A DNA stretch of 46,968 nucleotides from Rhodanobacter denitrificans (GCA_017848855.1 JAFIHF010000019.1:1-46968); one strand, 5' to 3'; positions 1 through 7,688 are shown, numbered from the stretch's first letter. Translations and numbers: made by a program. The notes: generated by a model not told the origin, from the sequence alone.

Positions 1-654
1 GCCCCAGCGAAAGCTGGGGCCCAGCGCCTTTGCTTCGCTTTGCTGGTGCTTCGCTCTGGCCGTTGCTTCTGCGCGCAGGAGCGCGCTGCTTTTCCCGGGG
101 CCCCTCGGCGACGGTGAGGCGGGGACGATCAGGCCGCGCAGCGGGCGTTGCCAGGGAGGGCAACGCCTTTTCGCGCGGGCAGGAGCCCGCTCGACAAGCC
201 CGGCCCCGACTCACGGACTTTCCGTCCATGGAGGGACGGAAAGCGTCGCCGCGGGGTGTCGTTTCCTCTTGGTTACTTCTCCTTGACTCCGGGCCTCCTG
301 CCCTCCGCCCTTCGGGCCGGCTTCGCCGTTCGCACGCGCTCCTGCGCGTGCGTGGACAAGCAAAGGAGAAGTAACTCGGGCGCCGGCAGGCGCGCGAAAC
401 CGCTTTGTCGCTCGCGATACCGCAGAAGCAAGAGCTCCCCAACCCTCTCCCGGAGGGAGAGGGATTCACCAACCAGCACCTTCCCGAATTCGAGTCGCTT
501 GGCTTCGTTGTTCAAGGCGAGAGCCTTGCGGTGCTTGGAGCCTGCGAACTGGAATATCGAATATTCCGGACACCAGTGCGCTTGACCAGCCTTCGGCTGT
601 TGAAAAGCACCTCGCAGGAATGACGAGCAAGAACCCTGGTTGCTCGGGCCTCCC
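1..654. other. Gene-free mosaic of inverted repeats
   Basis: No convincing gene is seen; the open frames here are GC-driven and overlap each other on both strands. The stretch holds a perfect 8-bp hairpin with a GAAA loop (1-20), a long-range inverted repeat with arms at about 273-284 (GTTACTTCTCCT) and 364-375 (AGGAGAAGTAAC), several GC-rich local hairpins between them, and one half-copy of repeat family B (429-463). It lies downstream of the minus-strand gene that ends at 655. The window edge cuts it, so its full extent is unknown. Confidence 0.6.
429..463. repeat. Repeat family B, single hairpin copy
   Basis: The stretch reads CAAGAGCTCCCCAACCCTC and then a CCCTCTCCC/GGGAGAGGG hairpin. 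The CAAGAGCT flank recurs, in the opposite orientation, next to the single-hairpin copies near 45202 and 46431. Confidence 0.75.
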
Positions 655-1986
655 CTAGGGCGACGCCACCTCGATGCGGCTCTCCGACAGCGTGTTGCCG
701 TCGCTGTCGCTGGCGCGCAGCCGGTAGCGGCCGGGGCGCAGGTAGAGCTTGGTGGTTTCGTTGGGGCCCATGAAGGCGTAGCGGTCGGCTGCGATGGCGG
801 CGTTCGGTTCGCCGTCGTAGTAGGCGTCGAGCACGCAGGGGAGGTTGCCCCGGCACAGCGCCGCGCCGATCGGGTAGGGGCGGCGCCGGCCGTCCAGCGT
901 GAGCCAGCTCGCCCGCTGCATTTCGTTGTGGCCCACCACGTGCGGCATGCCGGACGCGTAGGGATTGAGCCGGTAGCCGTATTTGAACTCGCCGAAGGCG
1001 TCGAGGCTGAGGCCGGCCGGCAGGATCACGTCGATGTCGTAGGCGGTCGGCCGCGCGCTCCACGGCTGGCCGGTACTGCGGTTGAGCAGCACCTCGGGTT
1101 GGCTGGACGGAAACGCATGCGCGAGCCGGTGGTAGGCGTCGTCGGCATCCAGGTTGGTCTCGAGGAAATCGGTCTGGTCGACGGACAGCGGCACGAGGCC
1201 GGTCAGCGCCTGCAGTTCCATCGCCATCGGCCGCACGTCGCCGAGGCGCCCGGCGGCCTTGTCGATGTGGGCGTAGCCGGCATGCACGAACAGCCGCGCC
1301 TTGGGATCCTTGGCGAACACTTGCTGGAACAGGGTCCTGGCCTGCGCGCTCTCGCGCGCCTGCCCGGCGAGCGCGTTGTCGTAGGGCACGAGGATGTAGC
1401 CGAGCCGCAGCGCCTCGCGCACGATGTCGCCGTACAAGGGATCGCGCAGGTACTCCGTGCCGCTCCTGCGGGTGGGGTAGCCGCGCTTGGCGAGGCCGGG
1501 ATCGTCGCTGCCCAGCGCCTCGGCGGCGAAATAGCCGTAGCCCAGCGCGCGCAGGCGGGGCAGCAGTTCCAGCGTGAGCTGGCGCGTGTGCGCGTCGTGG
1601 TGCGCCTCGTTGACCATCACGATGCGCCGCTGCGCCGCGAGCGCGGCGATGGTGTCGACGGCATCGGCCGACTTCCAGTCCGCCGGCGTGGGCAACACCA
1701 GCTTGTCCGGCAGGGAGTTCTTCAGCGGGAAACTGAAGACCGCCTGGTCGTAGAGGCCGAGCTCGGCTTGCGAAAAGGAGAGGTATTGCAGTGCCAGCAC
1801 CCGGTCCTCGGGCGTCAGCCTGGGCAGCTCGCGGATGAGGTACTGGTAGCGGGCCAGGGTGTTGGGCGCGCGCCCCATGGTCTGCAGCAGTTTCAGCGCG
1901 GACGGGGCGAACGACTGCGCGGCGGCGCCGGCGCACACCAGCAGCGCGGCGATGAAGCCTGCACGAACGGCATGTCTGGCCAGCAT
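655..1986 (-). CDS. Secreted EreA/ChaN-like protein of unknown substrate
   Basis: A 443-residue protein starting at the ATG at 1986, preceded by GAAGG about 10 bases upstream. A longer in-frame start exists at 2046, but it would place residues before an obvious signal peptide (hydrophobic core FIAALLVCAGAAA, likely cut near AAA-QS). Around residue 125 it has a NEAHHDAH motif, followed by an Ala/Leu helix and FAAEALG. This resembles the His/Glu-rich start of the erythromycin-esterase/ChaN-Tiki fold, in which His and Glu bind metal or act in catalysis. The last 30 residues look like a small beta domain (LRPGRYRLRASDSDG). It is probably periplasmic. The family assignment rests on motif shape only, and resistance or haem functions cannot be claimed. 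It is transcribed divergently from the oxidase at 2079. Confidence 0.7.
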   Translation of the reverse strand: MLARHAVRAGFIAALLVCAGAAAQSFAPSALKLLQTMGRAPNTLARYQYLIRELPRLTPEDRVLALQYLSFSQAELGLYDQAVFSFPLKNSLPDKLVLPTPADWKSADAVDTIAALAAQRRIVMVNEAHHDAHTRQLTLELLPRLRALGYGYFAAEALGSDDPGLAKRGYPTRRSGTEYLRDPLYGDIVREALRLGYILVPYDNALAGQARESAQARTLFQQVFAKDPKARLFVHAGYAHIDKAAGRLGDVRPMAMELQALTGLVPLSVDQTDFLETNLDADDAYHRLAHAFPSSQPEVLLNRSTGQPWSARPTAYDIDVILPAGLSLDAFGEFKYGYRLNPYASGMPHVVGHNEMQRASWLTLDGRRRPYPIGAALCRGNLPCVLDAYYDGEPNAAIAADRYAFMGPNETTKLYLRPGRYRLRASDSDGNTLSESRIEVASP

Positions 1987-2044
1987 GGTGGTTGCCTTCG
2001 GGGAGTAGGCACCGCGGATGGTGCGCGTTGCCCGCGCACCGCGC

Positions 2045-2072
2045 ATGACGCGCCGCAGCAGGCGGCTACAAT
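2045..2072 (+). promoter_or_regulatory. Promoter candidate for a leaderless oxidase mRNA
   Basis: ATGACG (2045-2050) and TACAAT (2067-2072) are separated by 16 bases. Six bases follow the -10 box before the ATG at 2079, so the predicted transcription start coincides with the start codon. No Shine-Dalgarno sequence is visible. Confidence 0.5.
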
Positions 2073-2078
2073 CGCCCC

Positions 2079-3338
2079 ATGGAGACGGCGCGCGCGGATG
2101 TGCTGATACTCGGCGGCGGGGTCATCGGCCTGGCCTGCGCGCTGTTCCTGCTCAGGCAGGGTGCCGCGGTGCGCGTGCTGGAACAGGGCGTGCCCGGCTG
2201 CGGCGCTTCGCACGGCAACTGCGGCACGATCACGCCCAGCCATGCCGCGCCGCTGGCGATGCCGGGCACGCTGGGCGTGGCCTTGCGCTCGATGTTGCGC
2301 GCCGACGCGCCGCTCTACCTCAACCCCCGCTTCGACGGCCCGCGCCTGCGCTGGCTGCTGGGCTTCGCCCGGCACTGCAACTGGCGGGACTTCGAGCGCG
2401 CCACCGCGGCCCGCCTGGCGCTGCTGCAACGCTCGCGCCGGCTGCTGGGCGAACTGGTGCGCGACGAGGGGCTGGATTGCGAGTACGCCGAGGAGGGCGT
2501 GCTCTATGTCTACCGGCAGCCGGCGAAGCTGGCGGCCGACGAACGCGGCCACGCCGCCGTGCTCGACCGCCTCGGCGTCGAGGTGCAGCGCCTGCGCGGC
2601 GAGGCGGTGGAGGCGATGGAGCCGGCATTGAAACCCGGCGTGCTCGGCGGCCTGTTCCATCCCGGCGATGCGCGGCTGCGGCCGGAGCGCTATGTCGACG
2701 AACTGGCGCGGCGCGTGAGCGAGCTGGGCGGTGTGATCGAGAGCGGCGCGCGCATCGAGGGCTTCGCCACCGACGGCCGGCGCATCGCGCACGTGCATAC
2801 CACCCACGGTGCCTTCGCGGGCGAGCGCGTGCTGCTGGCGCTGGGCGCGTGGTCGCCGCTGCTGGCGCGTGCGCTGGGCCTGCGCCTGCCGATGCAGCCG
2901 GGCAAGGGCTATTCGATCACCTGGACGCGCCCCGCCCGCGCGCCGCGCCGTGCGCTGGTGCTGCGCGAGGCGCAGGTCTGCGTCACCACCTGGTCCGGCG
3001 GCTATCGGCTGGGCAGCACGATGGAGTTTTCCGGCTATGCCGAGGGCTTGAACCGCACCCGGCTCGACGCGCTGCGCCGCGGCGCGGCCGCGGGCCTGCA
3101 CGAGCCGGAAGGGCCGCAGCTGCTGGAGGAATGGTGGGGTTGGCGGCCGATGAGCGTGGACGAGCTGCCGATCATCGGCGCGAGCACGCGCTGGTCCAAC
3201 CTGCACCTGGCCACCGCGCACGGCATGCTGGGCGTGAGCATGTCGGCGGCCACCGGCGAACTGGTCGCCGCGCAGCTCGGCGGTGTCGCGCCGGCGTTCG
3301 ATCCGCGGCCCTATGCGCCGGCGCGCTTCGGCCTCTGA
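2079..3338 (+). CDS. FAD-dependent amino-acid oxidase/dehydrogenase (DadA/DAO family)
   Basis: A 419-residue flavoprotein. The N-terminus carries the Rossmann dinucleotide motif ILGGGVIGLACA (about residues 10-21) followed by an acidic strand end (VLEQG), as in D-amino-acid dehydrogenase/glycine oxidase enzymes. The C-terminal part has the family's WWGWRPMSVDELPIIG block and a GMLGVSMSAATG segment that closes the FAD site. Such enzymes oxidise amino acids to oxo acids and ammonia and pass electrons to quinone or oxygen. The substrate cannot be read from the sequence, so no symbol is given. No signal peptide is present. The ATG directly follows a -10-like box, and no Shine-Dalgarno is seen. 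Confidence 0.88.
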   Translation: METARADVLILGGGVIGLACALFLLRQGAAVRVLEQGVPGCGASHGNCGTITPSHAAPLAMPGTLGVALRSMLRADAPLYLNPRFDGPRLRWLLGFARHCNWRDFERATAARLALLQRSRRLLGELVRDEGLDCEYAEEGVLYVYRQPAKLAADERGHAAVLDRLGVEVQRLRGEAVEAMEPALKPGVLGGLFHPGDARLRPERYVDELARRVSELGGVIESGARIEGFATDGRRIAHVHTTHGAFAGERVLLALGAWSPLLARALGLRLPMQPGKGYSITWTRPARAPRRALVLREAQVCVTTWSGGYRLGSTMEFSGYAEGLNRTRLDALRRGAAAGLHEPEGPQLLEEWWGWRPMSVDELPIIGASTRWSNLHLATAHGMLGVSMSAATGELVAAQLGGVAPAFDPRPYAPARFGL

Positions 3339-3585
3339 CGGCATCGTTGCCGGGCATCGTCGATGCCGTTGGCGGAGCGGCGGCGACGAGCGCGCGGGAC
3401 GGTTTGTTATGCGCATCGTCACCAAGCTGAAGCCCGGATATCCGCGGACGGCGCATTCCGAAAAATCCGTGTCTCATTCAGTCCCGGTACGCCTGCGGTG
3501 CTGCTATTGTGGAGCTGTCGCGCCACCCGTGACGCCGGGTTCCGGCCGGGTTCGCGATACAACAATTACATCGAGGCTCACCATC

Positions 3586-3852
3586 ATGATCCGCAAGTTT
3601 GCCATTGCTTCTCTGCTCGTCGCGGGTGTGGCCCTTTCCGGCTCCGTGCTGGCCCAGCAGGCCGCTCCGGCTGCCGCGCCGGCCGCTCCCCAGCAGACTG
3701 CCCCTGCCACTGCGCCGCAGGCCGCGGAACCTGCCGCCGAGCAGGCCAAGCCCGCCGCCGAGCACAAGACCGCCAAGCATCACAAGCATCACAAGCACCA
3801 CAAGAAGGCTTCGAAGACCGAGGCCGCTCCGGCCGCCAGCACCGCCGGCTGA
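3586..3852 (+). CDS. Small exported His/Lys-rich, Ala/Pro-rich protein
   Basis: An 88-residue protein with a clear signal peptide (MIRKF plus the hydrophobic run IASLLVAGVALSGSVLA, cut before QQA). The mature part is low-complexity: an Ala/Pro/Gln segment, then a His/Lys cluster (KHHKHHKHHKK, near residues 64-74), then an Ala/Ser tail. GAGG lies about nine bases before the ATG. His-rich clusters can bind Ni, Cu or Zn and Lys-rich ones can bind acidic polymers; neither is shown here. It stands alone, with a terminator downstream at 3928. Longer in-frame starts upstream lack a signal peptide and are rejected. I know no assigned family. Confidence 0.75.
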   Translation: MIRKFAIASLLVAGVALSGSVLAQQAAPAAAPAAPQQTAPATAPQAAEPAAEQAKPAAEHKTAKHHKHHKHHKKASKTEAAPAASTAG

Positions 3853-3927
3853 TCGCCGGGGCGCGGCCACGGAAAACCCGCCGGTGCGCCGGCGGGGGAT
3901 TCCGTCAGGCCGCGGGTGTCATCCATC

Positions 3928-3959
3928 AAACCGGATTCCGCAGGGAGTCCGGTTTTTTT
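3928..3959 (+). terminator. Rho-independent terminator after the His-rich gene
   Basis: A 12-bp stem (3928-3939 with 3944-3955, one G-U pair), a GCAG tetraloop and a run of seven T. A second perfect 8-bp hairpin (3877-3896, loop TGCG) precedes it. That hairpin has a T-run only when read on the minus strand. Confidence 0.9.
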
Positions 3960-4024
3960 GTCGCCGTTGACGAACTCGGGTATGTCTTGGTGTCGTTTCG
4001 CTTTGTCCCATCGACATCCCGGAC

Positions 4025-4052
4025 TTGACGGATTCCATATTTCGAGAATAAT
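4025..4052 (+). promoter_or_regulatory. arsR promoter (leaderless geometry)
   Basis: TTGACG (4025-4030), a 16-base spacer and AATAAT (4047-4052). Six bases separate the -10 box from the GTG start at 4059, so transcription probably begins at the start codon. Confidence 0.7.
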
Positions 4053-4068
4053 CGAAATGTGGAATCCG
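4029..4068. promoter_or_regulatory. ArsR operator palindrome
   Basis: Inverted repeat with 17-bp arms (4029-4045 and 4052-4068), one mismatch and a 6-base centre. The core arm is ATTCCATATTTCGA. It covers the spacer, the -10 box and the arsR start codon, so a bound ArsR dimer would block RNA polymerase directly. This is the expected autorepression site, to be released by As(III). Confidence 0.8.
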
Positions 4069-4400
4069 CTCTCGCCCTCGACTGCCTCAGCGCGCTGGCC
4101 CATGCGCACCGCCTGACCCTGTTCCGCCTGCTGGTGCGGGCGGGCGACGAAGGCATGGCGGTCGGCGAACTGGCCGAGGCCACCGGCATGGCCGGCGCCA
4201 CGCTGACCAATCACCTGAACATCCTGCGCCGGGCCGGCCTGGTCGCCGACGAACGGCGCGGGCGCGTGATCCAGTGCCGCGCCTGCTATCCGCAGATGAA
4301 CGCGCTGCTCGGTTTCCTCACCGAGAACTGCTGCGCCGGTTCGCCCGGCGCCGCTTGTACGCCTTGCAAACCCAAGCCCGCCCGGAGCACCGCCCGATGA
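4059..4400 (+). CDS. arsR: ArsR/SmtB-family arsenite-responsive repressor
   Basis: A 113-residue winged-helix repressor starting with GTG. The recognition helix region is MAGATLTNHLNILRRAGLV (about residues 44-62). The classic ELCVCDL As(III) site is absent. Instead there is a C-terminal Cys91-Cys92 pair with Cys100 and Cys103, resembling the C95/C96/C102 layout described for the Acidithiobacillus ferrooxidans ArsR type. It probably represses the four-gene operon through the palindrome at 4029-4068, which overlaps its own start. No Shine-Dalgarno is present, in keeping with a leaderless message. An ATG two bases earlier is in another frame and stops quickly. Its stop overlaps arsI (ATGA). Confidence 0.93.
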   Translation: MESALALDCLSALAHAHRLTLFRLLVRAGDEGMAVGELAEATGMAGATLTNHLNILRRAGLVADERRGRVIQCRACYPQMNALLGFLTENCCAGSPGAACTPCKPKPARSTAR

Positions 4401-4873
4401 AGCGTTTCCACGTCCATGTCAACGTCGACCACCTCGACGCCAGCATCCGCTTCTACACCACGCTGTTCGGCGCCGCGCCCAGCGTGGTCAAGCCCGACTA
4501 CGCGAAATGGATGCTGGACGATCCGCGGGTGAACTTCGCCATCTCCCAGCGCGGCCGGCCCGCCGGCCTCGACCATCTGGGCCTGCAGGCCGACGAGGAA
4601 GCGGAACTGGCGGAGATCGGCGGGCGCCTGCTCGCCGCCGATGCGGTCACCCTCGCCGAGCAGGGCACCACCTGCTGCTACGCGCATTCCGACAAGTTCT
4701 GGGCCGAAGATCCGCAGGGCGTGCGCTGGGAAACCTTCCGCACGCTGGGCGAGGCCACCACCTACGCCGGCAGCGAGGCCAAGGGCGCCGCGAACGCCTG
4801 CTGCGGTCCGGCGACTGCTGCGACGACAGCGGCCACCTGTTGCGGTCCCAAGTCCGCCGGAACCTGCTGCTGA
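4397..4873 (+). CDS. arsI: ArsI-type C-As lyase (glyoxalase/VOC fold)
   Basis: A 158-residue vicinal-oxygen-chelate protein. It keeps candidate Fe(II) ligands His5/His7, His60 (GLDHLGL) and Glu112 (VRWETF), plus the Cys93-Cys94 pair in TTCCYAHSDKFW that binds trivalent organoarsenicals in ArsI/CadI proteins. ArsI is a dioxygenase that cleaves the carbon-arsenic bond of methylarsenite to give As(III), which the downstream acr3 pump would expel. The C-terminal tail (about residue 133 on) adds three more CC pairs (ACCGP, TCCGP, TCC), so arsenic or metal buffering is possible. The start overlaps the arsR stop and the stop overlaps the arsC start, which suggests translational coupling. Confidence 0.88.
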   Translation: MKRFHVHVNVDHLDASIRFYTTLFGAAPSVVKPDYAKWMLDDPRVNFAISQRGRPAGLDHLGLQADEEAELAEIGGRLLAADAVTLAEQGTTCCYAHSDKFWAEDPQGVRWETFRTLGEATTYAGSEAKGAANACCGPATAATTAATCCGPKSAGTCC

Positions 4874-5367
4874 TGCGCACCGCGCCCTGGAACGTGCTGT
4901 TCCTCTGCACCGGCAACTCCGCACGCAGCGTGATGGCGGAAGCCCTGCTCAACGTGCTCGGCCAAGGCCGGTTCAGGGGATACAGCGCCGGCAGTTTCCC
5001 CTGCGGTCGGGTGCAGCCGATCGCCGCCGAATTGGCGACCGCGTTCGGCTATCGCGAGCCGCTGCGCAGCAAGAGCTGGGACGAGTTCGCGGCCGATGGC
5101 GCGCCGGCGATGGATTTCATCGTCACCGTCTGCGACAACGCCGCCGGCGAAGCCTGCCCGATCTGGCCGGGCCAGCCGGTGACGGCGCATTGGGGCGTGC
5201 CCGATCCGGCCGCCGTCGCCGGATCGGACGACGCGCGCCGCCGTGCGTTCGACAGCGCCTGGAACATGCTGCGCCAGCGTATCGAACGGCTGCTCGCGCT
5301 GCCTCTCGAAACGCCGGATCGCACGGCGATCGAGCGCGAACTGCGCGCCATCGGCCGGCAGCCATGA
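4873..5367 (+). CDS. arsC: Arsenate reductase, LMW-phosphatase-like ArsC
   Basis: A 164-residue enzyme reducing As(V) to As(III). The phosphatase-like P-loop CTGNSARS gives the CX5R motif (Cys12...Arg18). Cys87 and Cys95 in VCDNAAGEACP match the pair that relays the disulfide in thioredoxin-coupled ArsC. The family's HWGVPDPA block, with its catalytic Asp, is present. The ATG overlaps the arsI stop (TGATG), and the stop overlaps the acr3 start (ATGA). The product As(III) is the substrate of the Acr3 pump encoded next. Confidence 0.93.
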   Translation: MRTAPWNVLFLCTGNSARSVMAEALLNVLGQGRFRGYSAGSFPCGRVQPIAAELATAFGYREPLRSKSWDEFAADGAPAMDFIVTVCDNAAGEACPIWPGQPVTAHWGVPDPAAVAGSDDARRRAFDSAWNMLRQRIERLLALPLETPDRTAIERELRAIGRQP

Positions 5368-6452
5368 GCAGCGTCGAAGCGACGCGCGGCAGTGCGGCCG
5401 CGCCGCCCGCCATGAACCTGTTCGCCCGCTACCTCACGCTGTGGGTGGCGCTGTGCATCGTGGCGGGCATCGGCCTGGGGCATGCCTTTCCCGCCGCATT
5501 CCGGGCCTTGGCCGGGCTGGAAACGCAGCACATCAACCTGCCGGTGGCCGGCCTGGTGTGGCTGATGATCGTGCCGATGCTGCTGAAGGTGGATTTCGCC
5601 CAGCTGCACAGTGTGCGCCGGCAGGCGCGCGGCATCGGCATCACGCTGCTGGTGAACTGGGCGATCAAGCCGTTCTCGATGGCCGCGCTGGGCTGGCTGT
5701 TCGTGCGGCATGTGTTCGCCGCATGGTTGCCGGCCGCGCAGCAGGATGCCTACATCGCCGGCCTGATCCTGCTGGCCGCGGCGCCGTGCACGGCGATGGT
5801 GTTCGTGTGGTCGCGCCTGTGCGGCGGCGAGCCGAACTTCACCCTGGCGCAGGTCGCGCTCAACGACGCGATCATGGTGCTGGCGTTCGCCCCGATCGTG
5901 GCGCTGCTGCTCGGCGTGGCGGCGATCGCGGTGCCGTGGGGCACGCTGCTGCTGTCGGTGCTGCTGTACATCGTGGTGCCGGTACTCGTGGCGCAGGCCT
6001 GGCGCGGCTGGTTGTTGAGCCACGGCGGCGCGGCCGCGCTGCAACGCACGCTGCATCGGCTCGATCCCTGGTCGATGGGCGCGCTGCTCGCCACGCTGGT
6101 GCTGCTGTTCGGCTTCCAGGGCGAGGCCATCGTGGCGCAGCCGCTGGTGATCGCGCTGCTGGCGGTGCCGATCCTGCTGCAGGTGTACCTCAATGCCGGC
6201 ATCGCCTACGGCCTCAGCCGCTGGGCCGGGGTGCCGCACTGCGTGGCCGGCCCGTCGGCGCTGATCGGCGCCAGCAACTTCTTCGAGCTGGCGGTAGCCA
6301 CGGCGATCAGCCTGTTCGGCCTGCGCTCCGGCGCCGCGCTCGCCACCGTGGTCGGCGTGTTGGTGGAAGTGCCGGTGATGCTGTCGGTGGTGCGCATCGT
6401 GCAGCGCACGGCGCTGTGGTTCGGGGCCGCCACGGCGGAGCGGGGCGGCTGA
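5364..6452 (+). CDS. acr3: Acr3-family arsenite efflux permease
   Basis: A 362-residue inner-membrane protein with about ten hydrophobic segments, of the bile/arsenite/riboflavin transporter superfamily. The conserved transport Cys lies in APCTAMVF (about residue 142) and the conserved late Glu in LVEVPVML (about residue 335). Both are needed for As(III) export in characterised Acr3 proteins. It is the last gene of the ars operon. Its stop TGA (6450-6452) forms the first bases of a family C repeat (TGATTGCAAGA). No terminator other than the repeat hairpins is seen before the convergent ridA. Confidence 0.93.
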   Translation: MSSVEATRGSAAAPPAMNLFARYLTLWVALCIVAGIGLGHAFPAAFRALAGLETQHINLPVAGLVWLMIVPMLLKVDFAQLHSVRRQARGIGITLLVNWAIKPFSMAALGWLFVRHVFAAWLPAAQQDAYIAGLILLAAAPCTAMVFVWSRLCGGEPNFTLAQVALNDAIMVLAFAPIVALLLGVAAIAVPWGTLLLSVLLYIVVPVLVAQAWRGWLLSHGGAAALQRTLHRLDPWSMGALLATLVLLFGFQGEAIVAQPLVIALLAVPILLQVYLNAGIAYGLSRWAGVPHCVAGPSALIGASNFFELAVATAISLFGLRSGAALATVVGVLVEVPVMLSVVRIVQRTALWFGAATAERGG

Positions 6453-6597
6453 TTGCAAGAGCTCTTCTGAAGAGTGCGGCCAGGGATGGCCGCCCGTTTG
6501 ACTCTCGCAATCAGGGATGATTGCAAGAACACATTGAAGTGCGGCCAGGGATGGCCGCCCGTTTGATCTTCGCGATCAGGGATGATCGCAAGAATCA
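6450..6597. repeat. Repeat family C, two tandem copies
   Basis: TGATTGCAAGA or TGATCGCAAGA begins at 6450, 6518 and 6583 (periods 68 and 65). Each unit contains GCGGCCAGGGATGGCCGC, a near-palindrome. Copies on the other strand occur at 13214-13388 and 21638-21698. It fills the space between the convergent genes acr3 and ridA and contains both stop codons. Confidence 0.85.
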
Positions 6598-7019
6598 AGC
6601 CCCACTCCCACCACCGCGATGCACTTCAACTCGATCGCGATCGGCGTGGGCAGGGCGGTGATGCCGACCGTGGTGCGGCAGGCGTCCACGCCGGCGAAGT
6701 GCTCGGCGTAGAGCTTGTTGTAGGCGGCGAAGTCGCGCGCCATGTCGGTGAGGAAGACGGTGACGTCGACCAGGTCTTCCCAGCGCGCGCCGCTGGCCTC
6801 CAGCACCGCGCGCACGTTGGCGAACACCTGGCGGCACTGCGCCTCGATGTCGTAGGACACCAGCTTGCCGTCGGCGTCGTGCACGTTGCCGGGGATCGCG
6901 TTCGTGCCCGGCTGGCGCGGGCCCACGCCGGACAGGAACAGGAGATTCCCCACGCGCCGCGCGTGCGGATAGGCGCCCACCGGCGCCGGCGCCGTGTCGG
7001 TGCGCACGATGCCGCTCAT
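6576..7019 (-). CDS. RidA-family protein, probable 2-aminomuconate deaminase
   Basis: A 147-residue YjgF/YER057c/UK114-fold protein, cytosolic and typically trimeric. The N-terminal APVGAYPHARRVGNLLFLSG block, GPRQPGTNAIPGNV and the C-terminal LPTPIAIELKCIAVV fit the AmnD/NbaF type that deaminates 2-aminomuconate, rather than the shorter general enamine deaminase RidA. The neighbouring aldehyde dehydrogenase would make that substrate. It starts at 7019 within the carbonic anhydrase stop (ATGA overlap). The last residues (LDSCDHP) and the stop codon are encoded by a family C repeat, so the natural C-terminus was probably replaced by repeat sequence. The exact substrate is inference. Confidence 0.8.
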   Translation of the reverse strand: MSGIVRTDTAPAPVGAYPHARRVGNLLFLSGVGPRQPGTNAIPGNVHDADGKLVSYDIEAQCRQVFANVRAVLEASGARWEDLVDVTVFLTDMARDFAAYNKLYAEHFAGVDACRTTVGITALPTPIAIELKCIAVVGVGLDSCDHP

Positions 7020-7678
7020 CGCGCGCTCCAGCGTTCGGCGAGGCTGGCCAGCACGTTCTCGTAGGCGGCGGGCAGTTGTTCGTGGCCGCGCACGTCCAGG
7101 CCGAGGTCGGTGATGTGGCCGTTGTCCAGGCCGTAGATCCAGGCGTGCACGGCCAGTTCCTGGCCGCGCTCCCAGGCCTCGCGCACGATGGTGCTGTAGC
7201 ACACGTTCACTGCCTGCTCGATGGCGTTCAATTCGCACAGGCGCGCGTGGCGCACCGTGAACTCGGTGGCCGGGTCGAGCTTGTCGGGATGCTTCAGCGC
7301 CACGTCGCCGATGTGGCGCAGCCAGTTGTCGATCAGGCCGAGGCGGGACTGCTGCAGCACCGCGCCCACGCCGCCGCAGCCGTAGTGGCCGACCACCAGG
7401 ATGTGCTTCACCTTCAGCACGTCCACCGCGAACTGGATGGTGCTGAGCGCGTTCAAGTCGGTGTGCACCACCACGTTCGCCACGTTGCGGTGGACGAAGA
7501 TCTCGCCCGGCGGCAGGTCCACGATCTGGGTGGCCGGCACGCGCGAATCGGAGCAGCCGATCCACAGGTATTTCGGCGCCTGCTGGTGCGCCAGCTTCTC
7601 GAAGAAATCCGGCTCCTTCGTGGTGACGTCGGCGGCCCAGCGCCGGTTGTTGGCCAGCAGGTCCTTCAGCGAGTTCAT
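7016..7678 (-). CDS. can: Beta-class carbonic anhydrase
   Basis: A 220-residue enzyme interconverting CO2 and bicarbonate in the cytosol. The zinc ligands are recognisable: Cys42 and Asp44 in CSDSR, and His98 and Cys101 in GHYGCGG. These match the layout of E. coli Can, as does the length. The start at 7678 follows GAAGG by seven bases; an upstream in-frame ATG at 7708 lies inside the preceding gene and is less likely. It lies 10 bases after the aldehyde dehydrogenase and overlaps ridA by four bases, so the three genes look co-transcribed. Confidence 0.95.
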   Translation of the reverse strand: MNSLKDLLANNRRWAADVTTKEPDFFEKLAHQQAPKYLWIGCSDSRVPATQIVDLPPGEIFVHRNVANVVVHTDLNALSTIQFAVDVLKVKHILVVGHYGCGGVGAVLQQSRLGLIDNWLRHIGDVALKHPDKLDPATEFTVRHARLCELNAIEQAVNVCYSTIVREAWERGQELAVHAWIYGLDNGHITDLGLDVRGHEQLPAAYENVLASLAERWSAR

Positions 7679-7688
7679 CGGGGTACCT

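Noticed and set aside
1-654. ORFs of 70-145 codons at the left edge
   Set aside because: They overlap on both strands, are Arg/Ser/Pro-rich, and lie in inverted-repeat sequence.
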